The position numbers and the translations under genes are program-made. 64,000 nt of DNA from Dawidia soli. GTDB lineage: Bacteria; Bacteroidota; Bacteroidia; Cytophagales; Cyclobacteriaceae. The notes under the pieces were generated by a model that did not search any database, had not been told where the DNA came from, and worked only from the letters and a program-made list of their open reading frames with translations. The stretch lies in the NCBI RefSeq assembly GCF_018598185.1, contig NZ_JAHESC010000003.1, positions 124,001 through 188,000 on the forward strand, written 5' to 3'. Below, in pieces: positions 18,003 through 25,812 of the stretch. Numbering within the stretch: position 1 is the first letter of the stretch; every line of letters begins with the position of its first letter.

Positions 18003-19313
18003 CTAATAGGTGCCGTCGGAAAAAGGACGTGAGCCTAAGAAGAAGAACGACGCCAGGATATAGCGACGGCCGCGTGTGATGGGGCGGGCGCCATGCAAAT
18101 AGCCCAACAACCCGGGGTGTACGGACGCATAGCCCACCTGTTCAGGCTTGATCAGTTTTTTATACTTGGGAAAGAACGTTCCGCCGCCGTCGTAGTCGAG
18201 GTTCAGCGTCACGATCAGCGATACATAGCTACCATCGTTATGCAGCCCGAGGTGTCCCTGGCGCTCGGCCAGGTACCGTACGATGAAGTTCTGTGACGTG
18301 AGGTTTTCCCAGCCTTGTCCGTGTAGGTGGTATTTATGAAACAGCAACGGATGCAGGTATTTGCGGAGGGCCTGGTTGAACACCTCGTCCAGCCCGAACG
18401 AGCTTAGCTTGATGTCGATGGGATCGCCGTCTTTTTCGCGGTAGTTAGTCCACTCGCCAAAGTGCTCGGCTTCCTCGATCACCTCCTGGCAAAACGCCGG
18501 CGTGAAGAACGGAAAGGCGTAGACGTTGTCGATCGGCTCGTCGCAGATCAGGTCGAACTCGCGGTGCACCAGCTGGGGGTTGACATACCGTTTTACCCAG
18601 GCTGCCTCGTGCTCGCCGAACGCCTGGTATAACTGCGGATGCAACGGTATATATCCACCGGCGGCTTGCAGCGATGCGTGCCAGTTGCCGTCCGGCGATA
18701 TAAAGTTCTTCATCGGCGCCAGCACGTCGAGCCGCCCGGTATACGCTTCCTTCACTTCACGGTCGGGGTGCTGGCCGCTGAGGGCGCTGAACAGTTCGCC
18801 CGCGGGTATGATCTGTTCGGCAAAACCTGAAGCGGTCAGGATCTCGAGGCCGCGTCGGTTGAGCCGGTAGGCGAAGGCGCCCTGGCTATACCCCGGACGT
18901 ACCAGGCCACCGGTGTTGGCCGGTCGGTCGCCGTCGCTGGCATACCGCCCCAGGTACAGCAGGTCTGCTGTCTCGTCGGTGTCTAAAATATGATAGTGCG
19001 TGCCGGTGGGCACAAAGTCTTCTTCCAGCACCACGACAGACTGTCTTCCTTCCTGCAACGCCTGGTGCCACACGCGCCAGTGGCCCATGGCCAGACTTAC
19101 ATCTCGCTTGTCGTCGGGATTATACCCTTCCATCAGTTTCAGACCGGCTGCATTCAGTGCGGCCAGGGCATCGATCTCGCGCGGCACCTCCACGACTTCG
19201 AGGGGTGTATTTTCCGGCAGTGGCAGCAACCGCAAGCGCTCGGCAAAGAGCTTTTCTTTGTTCGCGTCGTTGCCGGGAAATGCGAGGATATAGACTTTCT
19301 CTGTCGTGATCAT
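18003..19313 (-). CDS. GT25 glycosyltransferase fused to a procollagen-lysyl-hydroxylase-like Fe(II)/2OG dioxygenase
   Basis: 436 residues from the ATG at 19313. Residues ~5-240 look like a GT25 (LPS/collagen galactosyltransferase) domain: VYILAFPGNDANKEKLF, a SLAMGHWRVWHQAL donor-site helix, and VVVLEEDFVP as the acidic metal motif. Residues ~255-436 look like the catalytic end of animal lysyl hydroxylases (PLOD): H358-x-D360 in GLHNDGSYVSL, YDGGGTFFPKYKKLIKP, VHPGLLGYLHGARPITRGRR with H407 as third iron ligand and an Arg ten residues later for 2-oxoglutarate. The order GT then hydroxylase is that of animal PLODs. It ends an operon after two small membrane proteins. No collagen-like substrate is in the window. 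Confidence 0.85.
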   Translation of the reverse strand: MITTEKVYILAFPGNDANKEKLFAERLRLLPLPENTPLEVVEVPREIDALAALNAAGLKLMEGYNPDDKRDVSLAMGHWRVWHQALQEGRQSVVVLEEDFVPTGTHYHILDTDETADLLYLGRYASDGDRPANTGGLVRPGYSQGAFAYRLNRRGLEILTASGFAEQIIPAGELFSALSGQHPDREVKEAYTGRLDVLAPMKNFISPDGNWHASLQAAGGYIPLHPQLYQAFGEHEAAWVKRYVNPQLVHREFDLICDEPIDNVYAFPFFTPAFCQEVIEEAEHFGEWTNYREKDGDPIDIKLSSFGLDEVFNQALRKYLHPLLFHKYHLHGQGWENLTSQNFIVRYLAERQGHLGLHNDGSYVSLIVTLNLDYDGGGTFFPKYKKLIKPEQVGYASVHPGLLGYLHGARPITRGRRYILASFFFLGSRPFSDGTY

Positions 19314-19323
19314 AACGGGTGTA

Positions 19324-19641
19324 TTATGCCGCTGCACGAACCGAAAACAACCTGTAGGCAAACATAAAGAAGCCTACCATGAAGGCGACGGCACCCAGAT
19401 ACGCCAGAATCTGAAAAGGCACTCCCACCATCGCATACCGCTCATAGTCGTTGTCAAAGAAAAAGACGCCGACGGCAAAAAACAGACCACACACGAGTCG
19501 CGCAAAACCACCAAACACCATCAGCCCCGTGGCAATCGACGGTTGCCGGCTGATGGCATACACGGCAGTGCCCAGGATCACCACGTTTGCGAGGGAGCCG
19601 ATCAGCTGCGGGAGAAGCATAAGAAGTTGATAACTATCCAT
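19324..19641 (-). CDS. Small multi-pass membrane protein (paralogue of the next gene)
   Basis: 105 residues from the ATG at 19639-19641 (MDSYQLLMLLPQL). Four hydrophobic stretches fill most of the protein. The pattern VVILGTAVYAISRQPSIATGLMVFGG resembles VPIYCISKRPTAPAYLMLIGA of the neighbour at 19653, showing ancient duplication. I do not recognise a family. It lies 10 nt before the GT25-dioxygenase gene and 11 nt after its paralogue, so the three form an operon. It may anchor or help the glycosyl/hydroxyl-transfer enzyme at the membrane, which is inference. Confidence 0.65.
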   Translation of the reverse strand: MDSYQLLMLLPQLIGSLANVVILGTAVYAISRQPSIATGLMVFGGFARLVCGLFFAVGVFFFDNDYERYAMVGVPFQILAYLGAVAFMVGFFMFAYRLFSVRAAA

Positions 19642-19652
19642 AATATGTGTTG

Positions 19653-19988
19653 TTAGAAGGAGGCCCGTTTTCTCAGAGCACCGTATACGAAGAGTAAAAA
19701 ACCAAAGGCAAACGCCAGCGAGGCCAGGAACGAAATGGCACCGAAGAGCATAAAGTAACGGGTGATATTTTCTGCGGGCATATTTAAATTTATACCCCAG
19801 AGATTCCACCACGTCGAGAAAAACACACCCGGCAAGCCCAGCACCGCACCGATCAGCATCAAATAAGCTGGAGCTGTCGGCCGTTTGGAGATACAATATA
19901 TCGGAACGATCAACATCGCCAGCTGCAGCACGACATTAAAAAGCACCGGCAACATGCTCAACACACCTTCTGAAATAATTTCTTCCAT
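19653..19988 (-). CDS. Small multi-pass membrane protein, first gene of the GT25-dioxygenase operon
   Basis: 111 residues with about four transmembrane segments (LPVLFNVVLQLAMLIVPIYC; AYLMLIGAVLGLPGVFF; YFMLFGAISFLASLAFAFGF). It is a paralogue of the 19324 gene: the two share the CISKRP/AISRQP turn after helix 1 and an aromatic-rich loop. Function unknown. The minus-strand promoter should lie between 19989 and 20129, which it shares with the divergent yfhO-like gene. Confidence 0.65.
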   Translation of the reverse strand: MEEIISEGVLSMLPVLFNVVLQLAMLIVPIYCISKRPTAPAYLMLIGAVLGLPGVFFSTWWNLWGINLNMPAENITRYFMLFGAISFLASLAFAFGFLLFVYGALRKRASF

Positions 19989-20129
19989 AACGAAATATTG
20001 ACATTCGGGCGAATATAACGAAAACCCCTAATGTACCCACGACCAATAGGCAAACCCATCCGACGAACCTGTCAACGGGGGCTGGGTTTTTAGCTAATCC
20101 TTCCTATTTTGCACCGATAATCCGCCTGC

Positions 20130-22568
20130 ATGAAAAAAATCAACTTCGCCCGGCACGTTCTTCCACATCTCGTTGCCATCGCGGCATTCCTACTGGTTAC
20201 GGTCGTGTTCTTCAGTCCGTTCTTCTTTGACAACAAGGTCTTGTCGCAATACGACATCCAGCAATGGGAGGGCTCATCCAAAACCCTGCGCGACTATCGC
20301 GAAGCCACCGGCCAGGAAGGACTCTGGGCCGACAATATGTTCAGCGGGATGCCGGCATACCTCATCAACCTGCATTGGAGTAACTACGGCATCGGCCTCT
20401 TAAAAAGAGTGCTGTCGCTCGGACTGGCGCACCCCTATGCCAACATCTTCATAGCATTCATTTCCTATTACATCATGCTGCTGGCTTTCCGCGTACGGCC
20501 CTACCTCGCCATCGGCGCGGCCATTGCGTTCGGGCTTTCATCGTATATGATCGTCGGGCTCGCGGCCGGCCACAACGGCCGCATCGGCGCTATCGCGTTT
20601 ATGCCCCTGGTCATCGCCGGTATACACCTGGCCTACTCCGGCCGGCGCCTGCTGGGCCTGGGCATCACCACGGCCGCCGTGGCCCTGCAACTGAAAGAGA
20701 ATCACCTGCAGGTAACATTTTACCTCCTGCTCATTGTGCTGATCTACGGACTGGTTCAATTCATCTACGCCCTGCGTGAAAAGAAAGTAGCGGGCTTCTT
20801 TGCCACAACGGCCATGCTCCTCCCCGCGGCCATCATCGGTGCCTGCACTTTTATCGGCCAGCTGTGGGGCGTTACCGAGTATGGCGCGTATACCATTCGC
20901 GGTAAGTCAGACCTTGCAGCCCCCTCGCAAGCTGTCAACGGTCTTCCCCGCAGCTATGCGTTCGACGCCAACAACGGCGTCTGGGAACCGTTCATGATGC
21001 TGATGCCCAACTTCTACGGAGGCAGTGCCGCAAACTACCTGGTGCGCGATCAAAAGAGCGAAGTATACCAGGCGTTGACCCGCTCGGGAGACGAGCAGAC
21101 CGCCAATCAACTGGCCCAGTTCACCTCTGCTTACTGGGGGCCGCAGTCGTATACCGTTCCCTATTACGCCGGGGCGACCATCATCTTTTTGTTTGCCGTC
21201 GGCCTGGCCTTTGCCGACCGCAAATACATCTGGTGGCTGGTGCCGGCTGCCGCCCTCGGCATTATGCTGAGCTGGGGCGCGAACTTTTCTGCATTCAATT
21301 ACTTCCTGTTCGACCACGTGCCCGGCTTTAACAAGTTCCGGTCCGTGACCTTCGCATTGATCATCACGCTCTTTACGCTGCCCCTGCTGGGTGTGCTGGG
21401 TGTTGAAAAGCTCATGGATACCGGCCTGGACAAAGCGGCCAAAAAGAAACTGCTCATCGTCTTTGGCGCCACGGGGGGGCTGTGCCTGCTATTCCTCCTG
21501 TTCGCCGGCGCGTTTGACTTTACCCGCGAGGGCGAAGAACAACTGCCTTCGTGGTTCATCGGCGCGCTGATCGACGACCGCAAGAGCCTGTTCCGCGGCG
21601 ATGCATTCCGGTCGCTCGCGTTTATTGCCGCGCTCTTTATCATGCTATACTTTGCCGTATGGAAAAAAGTGCCGGCCGGCTTTTATGCGTTCGTCGCCAT
21701 CATGATCGTGTTTGACGTCAGCCTGGTAGACCGCCGTTATCTCACAAAAGACAACTACGTGCGCAAGCGCGAAACCACAGCTCCCGAAATGACACCGGCC
21801 GACCAGGCCATCCGGCAGGACACATCGTATTACCGCGTGTACAACATTCAGCCGGGCGCCTTCACCAGCGAAGCGCGTACCGCCCATTATCATTACTCCG
21901 TAGGCGGTTACCACGGCGCCAAGCTGCGCCGCTACCAGGACCTGTACGACTCTTGCTTGTCGCAACAAACCGTCGCGTTGATCCAGGGCATCCGGGCCGG
22001 TGATTTGAACTTCCGCCCGTACGGTGTCATCAACATGCTGAACATAAAATATATGATGTACGGCCAACAGGCCAACCAGGTCATACCCAACGGTAGTGCT
22101 AATGGGCCGGCATGGTTTGTTCGCGAGGTAAAGAAGACCAGCTCTCCGGCCGAAGAACTGGCGACACTGTGCGATACCGACACCAAGGTTACCGCGGTGG
22201 TCAATACCGCGGCCGTTACCGTGCCGGAGTTTGGATACGACAGTGCGGCCACCATTTCCATCGTCACACACAAGCCGCCCTATCTCAAATATCAAAGCCA
22301 CGCTGCGCAAAACGGCCTGGCCGTATTCTCGGAAATATATTATGCCAAGGGCTGGCGCGCCTTTATCGATGGTAAAGAAGCTCCCATCCTGCCCGTGAAC
22401 TATGTGCTGCGCGCGCTGGCCGTACCCGCGGGTGATCACACCATCGAATTCCGCTATGAACCCGCTCCTTATGTGGTCGGTAACAAAGTGATGATGGCCT
22501 CTACCTGGCTAACGGTATTGATACTGCTCGGCAGTCTGGGCTGGAGCCTGCGCCGCGAAGATGTATAA
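20130..22568 (+). CDS. YfhO family large integral membrane protein (GT-C-like)
   Basis: 812 residues. The first ~500 hold a dozen or so transmembrane helices and the motifs expected for the YfhO/GT-C-fold family: FDNKVLSQYDIQQWEG in the first periplasmic loop, LWADNMFSGMPAYLI, and a GLAAGHNGRIGAIAFMPL region. The last part, with ILPVNYVLRALAVPAGDHTI, is a C-terminal beta domain followed by one more helix. Relatives are used in lipid-linked glycosyl transfer, such as lipoteichoic acid glycosylation in Firmicutes. The role in Bacteroidota is unproven. CCTATTTTGCACC upstream resembles a -7 box. Confidence 0.85.
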   Translation: MKKINFARHVLPHLVAIAAFLLVTVVFFSPFFFDNKVLSQYDIQQWEGSSKTLRDYREATGQEGLWADNMFSGMPAYLINLHWSNYGIGLLKRVLSLGLAHPYANIFIAFISYYIMLLAFRVRPYLAIGAAIAFGLSSYMIVGLAAGHNGRIGAIAFMPLVIAGIHLAYSGRRLLGLGITTAAVALQLKENHLQVTFYLLLIVLIYGLVQFIYALREKKVAGFFATTAMLLPAAIIGACTFIGQLWGVTEYGAYTIRGKSDLAAPSQAVNGLPRSYAFDANNGVWEPFMMLMPNFYGGSAANYLVRDQKSEVYQALTRSGDEQTANQLAQFTSAYWGPQSYTVPYYAGATIIFLFAVGLAFADRKYIWWLVPAAALGIMLSWGANFSAFNYFLFDHVPGFNKFRSVTFALIITLFTLPLLGVLGVEKLMDTGLDKAAKKKLLIVFGATGGLCLLFLLFAGAFDFTREGEEQLPSWFIGALIDDRKSLFRGDAFRSLAFIAALFIMLYFAVWKKVPAGFYAFVAIMIVFDVSLVDRRYLTKDNYVRKRETTAPEMTPADQAIRQDTSYYRVYNIQPGAFTSEARTAHYHYSVGGYHGAKLRRYQDLYDSCLSQQTVALIQGIRAGDLNFRPYGVINMLNIKYMMYGQQANQVIPNGSANGPAWFVREVKKTSSPAEELATLCDTDTKVTAVVNTAAVTVPEFGYDSAATISIVTHKPPYLKYQSHAAQNGLAVFSEIYYAKGWRAFIDGKEAPILPVNYVLRALAVPAGDHTIEFRYEPAPYVVGNKVMMASTWLTVLILLGSLGWSLRREDV

Positions 22569-22655
22569 CAGTCATCAGACCGCCGTTTTGTACAACTGAA
22601 CTCCAAATATGTACAAATGACGTTTTCATTACATACGGCAGGTGAGGTTTGTTAA

Positions 22656-22692
22656 GACAAAAATATAGCCCTTCACGGGCTATATCTTTGTC
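22656..22692. promoter_or_regulatory. Long inverted repeat overlapping a -7 promoter element
   Basis: Arms GACAAAAATATAGCCC and GGGCTATATCTTTGTC pair over 16 bp with one mismatch around a TTCAC loop. The right arm contains TATCTTTG (22683-22690), an exact TAnnTTTG box, 31 nt before the lipoprotein ATG. It could be an operator, or a hairpin ending the yfhO-like transcript; the lack of a clean T-run argues against a plain terminator. Confidence 0.6.
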
Positions 22693-22721
22693 CTATAACC
22701 AAATAAACACTTTATCCTGTC

Positions 22722-23201
22722 ATGAAAAAATTCTATTCAATCCTCTCTATTGCAATCGCATTCTCTATGCTTGCTCTTACGACTTCGTGTAGCGATGACG
22801 ATGACAAGGGTGTCAACAAAACAGAGCTCCTAACCGCTAAAAAATGGTCGAAAACAAAACATGAGATCGAACTTCAAGGCCAACGCGAAGATTTTGGCGA
22901 TATCGACGAATGCGACGAAACCAGCTACAGCACATTCTCGACAGACAAAGTATATACTTTCGTAGACATTTGCTACGGTGATGAAGACAAGATTGTCGGT
23001 ACATGGGAATGGAAGAACGGCGAGAAAACGCTGTCATGGACTGAAGATTGGGGCGCTGACGGCATCGACACAGAAGAATTCGAGCTGGTTAGTATCACTG
23101 CCACAGAGCTTGTGCTGAAGAAACTCAACGAGGATTTCAGCATGGAGATCGACGGAAAAACATATAATGCTTACGACATTTATACGCTCACTGGCAAATA
23201 A
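22722..23201 (+). CDS. Surface-exposed lipocalin-like lipoprotein
   Basis: 159 residues. The signal peptide ends in a lipobox with Cys at LTTSC, followed at once by SDDDDK. Such an acidic stretch after the lipid-bearing Cys acts as a lipoprotein export signal to the cell surface in Bacteroidota. The mature part (LLTAKKWSKTKHEIE, VGTWEWKNGEKTLSWTED, VSITATELVLKK) matches the calycin/lipocalin-like domains of small Bacteroidota lipoproteins. Ligand unknown. It is a single-gene unit with its own promoter palindrome and terminator. Confidence 0.8.
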   Translation: MKKFYSILSIAIAFSMLALTTSCSDDDDKGVNKTELLTAKKWSKTKHEIELQGQREDFGDIDECDETSYSTFSTDKVYTFVDICYGDEDKIVGTWEWKNGEKTLSWTEDWGADGIDTEEFELVSITATELVLKKLNEDFSMEIDGKTYNAYDIYTLTGK

Positions 23202-23221
23202 CTCGCTAAGCGATTCTAATC

Positions 23222-23249
23222 AAAAGGTCCTTGAAAGGGCCTTTTTTTT
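23222..23249 (+). terminator. Intrinsic terminator of the lipoprotein gene
   Basis: AAGGTCC / GGGCCTT arms (one G-T pair), TTGAAA loop and an eight-T run, starting 21 nt past the stop codon. Confidence 0.88.
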
Positions 23250-23256
23250 AGACAAT

Positions 23257-23286
23257 AAAAAAGGAGGCTTGATGACCTCCTTTTTT
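23257..23286. terminator. Bidirectional intrinsic terminator upstream of the mdh 3' end
   Basis: A perfect 11-bp stem AAAAAAGGAGG / CCTCCTTTTTT with an 8-nt loop, 21 nt past the mdh stop. It serves mdh on the minus strand and backs up the lipoprotein terminator. Confidence 0.88.
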
Positions 23287-23307
23287 TTATGACCAATACT
23301 GGCAGTA

Positions 23308-24237
23308 TTAGCCCAATTTCTCCAGCACGTCCATCACCTCTTTCACCGCCTTGCGGCTGGCTTCGAGCAATGCTTTTTCTTCGCCGTTCAGGTCGAGCTC
23401 GAGAACTTTCTCAACACCGTTCTTACCGAGGATCACCGGTACGCCCAGGTAGCAATCTTTAATGCCATACTCGCCTTCCAGCTTGATACAAACCGGGAAT
23501 ACGCGACGCTGATCTTTTACAATGGCTTCTACCATTTGTGCAGCCGCCGAACCGGGTGCATACCAGGCCGAAGTGCCCATCAGCTTCACCAGCTCGCCAC
23601 CACCCACTTTTGTGCGCTCCAGGATAGCGTGCAGCTTGTCTTTGTCGATCAGCTCGGTTACCGGAATACCGGCTACGGTAGTATAGCGGGGCAGCGGCAC
23701 CATGGTATCGCCGTGGCCACCCATCAGGATCGCCTGGATATCTTTCGGCGATACGTTCAGGGCTTCCGCCAGGAAGGCACGATAACGCGCTGTATCCAGG
23801 ATTCCGGCCATACCGATCACGCGGTTGCGGGGGAATTTCGAGGTGAGGTGTGCCTGGTATGTCATAACGTCCAGCGGGTTGCTGACCACGATAATGATGG
23901 CATTGGGTGAATGCTTCACGACATTCTCCGTTACCGACTTCACGATGCCGGCGTTGGTTCCGATAAGGTCGTCGCGGCTCATGCCCGGTTTGCGCGGCAG
24001 ACCGGAAGTGATCACGACCACGTCCGAGTTAGCCGATTTCGAATAATCGTTGGTGGCGCCGATCGTGCGGCTGTCATACAGGTCGATCGGAGCTTTCTGC
24101 CAGATATCCAGGGCCTTGCCTTCGGCAAAACCTTCTTTGATATCTATCAGCACGATCTCGTTAGCCACCTCGCGGTAGGCCAGCACATCGGCACACGTAG
24201 CGCCCACATTGCCAGCGCCTACTACTGTTACTTTCAT
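23308..24237 (-). CDS. mdh: Malate dehydrogenase (LDH-like type)
   Basis: 309 residues. The NAD-binding Rossmann loop is VVGAGNVGATCADVLA and an acidic residue (IDIKEG) favours NAD. Substrate Arg residues lie in GLPRKPGMSRDDL and the catalytic His in ILMGGHGDTMVPLPRY. It oxidises malate to oxaloacetate in the TCA cycle. It is of the LDH-like malate dehydrogenase type found in Bacteroidota. Monocistronic with a strong terminator. Confidence 0.96.
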   Translation of the reverse strand: MKVTVVGAGNVGATCADVLAYREVANEIVLIDIKEGFAEGKALDIWQKAPIDLYDSRTIGATNDYSKSANSDVVVITSGLPRKPGMSRDDLIGTNAGIVKSVTENVVKHSPNAIIIVVSNPLDVMTYQAHLTSKFPRNRVIGMAGILDTARYRAFLAEALNVSPKDIQAILMGGHGDTMVPLPRYTTVAGIPVTELIDKDKLHAILERTKVGGGELVKLMGTSAWYAPGSAAAQMVEAIVKDQRRVFPVCIKLEGEYGIKDCYLGVPVILGKNGVEKVLELDLNGEEKALLEASRKAVKEVMDVLEKLG

Positions 24238-24421
24238 ATGAATATAAATTTTAGTGTTGGAAAATCGATGAGATCCACGCCGCTGATCCGGGTGTGAAAC
24301 GGGGATTGATGAACCAATATCGCTTTGAGGGTCAGCACGTTCAGGGATAAAGGCAGGAATTATGCTCTAAATAAACCGGGGGCGAATTTATCACTCCACG
24401 CGCCAAAAGAAAAAGGTTATT

Positions 24422-25747
24422 CTATAAAATGTGCGGGCGGATCGTAAACGTCAGCACCTGCCGGGTAGCCGTCGTCACTTTAAACCGGTCGTCCAGCCGG
24501 TGGCCCGCCACCCAAACGATCTGTCCGCCGGCCTCCAGCACGGTTACATCAGCCTTGTCTGCTCGCGCTACCTTGCGGTCGATCAGAAAGTCGCTGATCT
24601 TTTTACCCTGACTCATACCCAACGGATGGAACACGTCGCCGGCCCGCCACCGGCGCCAGGTGATGGGAAACGTTATACGGTCGGCATCCACCGTAGCCTG
24701 CCACACTCCACCGGCAAGGAGCTGGCCCGCGTCACGTCTCTCTACGGCCAGTACCCAATCGCCTAATATTACCTGGTCGTGCTCCGTCGCCAATGTTACC
24801 GCCTGCCAGTCCGCTGTGCGCGGAAGCAGGATCAGCTCTTCGCGATCGATCATGATCGTATAGCCCGCTGCCAGGAACTGCTTGCCGGGCTGTCCTGTCA
24901 ATGCCCGCACCATGTCCTCACACTGCCCGTAGTGAAAGCCGAAGGGACGCAGGTAACGCGCCAGGATGGCGGTGGCGTGAGGCGCCGTCGCGAACGTTTT
25001 GCGTATAGCGATACGGTTTCCTTTTACGGATGTATACATTTCCTTCCAACGTTCGAGGCCATCCCCGGCCAGTGACAACACTCCCTCCATACCGGCCAAC
25101 CCGCGCTGCACCGTCTGCTCCAGCGATGGATTTAATTCTTTCAGACGCGGCACTACCTGGTGCCGTATAAAGTTGCGTGCATAATCGTCCGTCTGATTGC
25201 TGGCATCCTCGCGCCAGGGAAAGCCTTGGGAGGCAGCATATACTTCTATGGCCGCGCGCGTGGCAAACAACAGCGGCCGGATGACGACACCCTGCCGTAC
25301 CGGTATACCGGCCAGACCGTCGGGGTTCGCGCTCCGGGTCCAGTTCAGCAAGACCGTTTCCAGGGCGTCGTTCAGGTGATGCGCCGTGGCGATACGGTCA
25401 AACCCCTCGCCTCTCCGTACCTCCTCGAACCACGCATACCGCAGCGCCCGGGCGGCCAGCTGGATCGACAGGCCTTCTGCTTCCGCATAGGCGGTCGTGT
25501 CCATACGTTTTACAAAACAGGGCACCGCCAGGTCGCGGCACAGGGACTCTACAAATCGCTGGTCACCGTCCGAAGCCTCGCCCCGCAGTTGAAAATTGCA
25601 GTGTGCCACGGCCACGGGCTGCCCGGCTTCGTGAAAAAGCCGTAGCATGGCAACCGAGTCAATTCCCCCGCTTACCGCCAGCAAAATGCGATCGGTCGGG
25701 CCGCATAGACGGTATTCGTGAATATGGTTCAGAAATTGCTCTAGCAT
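24422..25747 (-). CDS. tilS: tRNA(Ile)-lysidine synthase TilS
   Basis: 441 residues with the PP-loop ATPase motif ILLAVSGGIDSVAMLRLF, then HCNFQLRGEASDGDQRFVE and IATAHHLNDALETVLLNWTR, which define TilS. The C-terminal domain (DVFHPLGMSQGKKISDFLID) binds the tRNA acceptor stem. It converts C34 of the CAU-anticodon isoleucine tRNA to lysidine, an essential step for decoding AUA. A TACCTTTG box lies only 7 nt upstream of the ATG, so the mRNA may be leaderless. Confidence 0.96.
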   Translation of the reverse strand: MLEQFLNHIHEYRLCGPTDRILLAVSGGIDSVAMLRLFHEAGQPVAVAHCNFQLRGEASDGDQRFVESLCRDLAVPCFVKRMDTTAYAEAEGLSIQLAARALRYAWFEEVRRGEGFDRIATAHHLNDALETVLLNWTRSANPDGLAGIPVRQGVVIRPLLFATRAAIEVYAASQGFPWREDASNQTDDYARNFIRHQVVPRLKELNPSLEQTVQRGLAGMEGVLSLAGDGLERWKEMYTSVKGNRIAIRKTFATAPHATAILARYLRPFGFHYGQCEDMVRALTGQPGKQFLAAGYTIMIDREELILLPRTADWQAVTLATEHDQVILGDWVLAVERRDAGQLLAGGVWQATVDADRITFPITWRRWRAGDVFHPLGMSQGKKISDFLIDRKVARADKADVTVLEAGGQIVWVAGHRLDDRFKVTTATRQVLTFTIRPHIL

Positions 25748-25754
25748 GGAAACT

Positions 25755-25762
25755 CAAAGGTA
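25755..25762 (-). promoter_or_regulatory. Candidate -7 promoter element (TACCTTTG) for tilS
   Basis: Exact TAnnTTTG match on the minus strand, ending 7 nt before the tilS ATG, which places the transcript start at or next to the start codon. Confidence 0.6.
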
Positions 25763-25812
25763 CGATTATAGTTATTCGTGCCCATATGACAGATCATTTG
25801 TAGCTTGCACCC

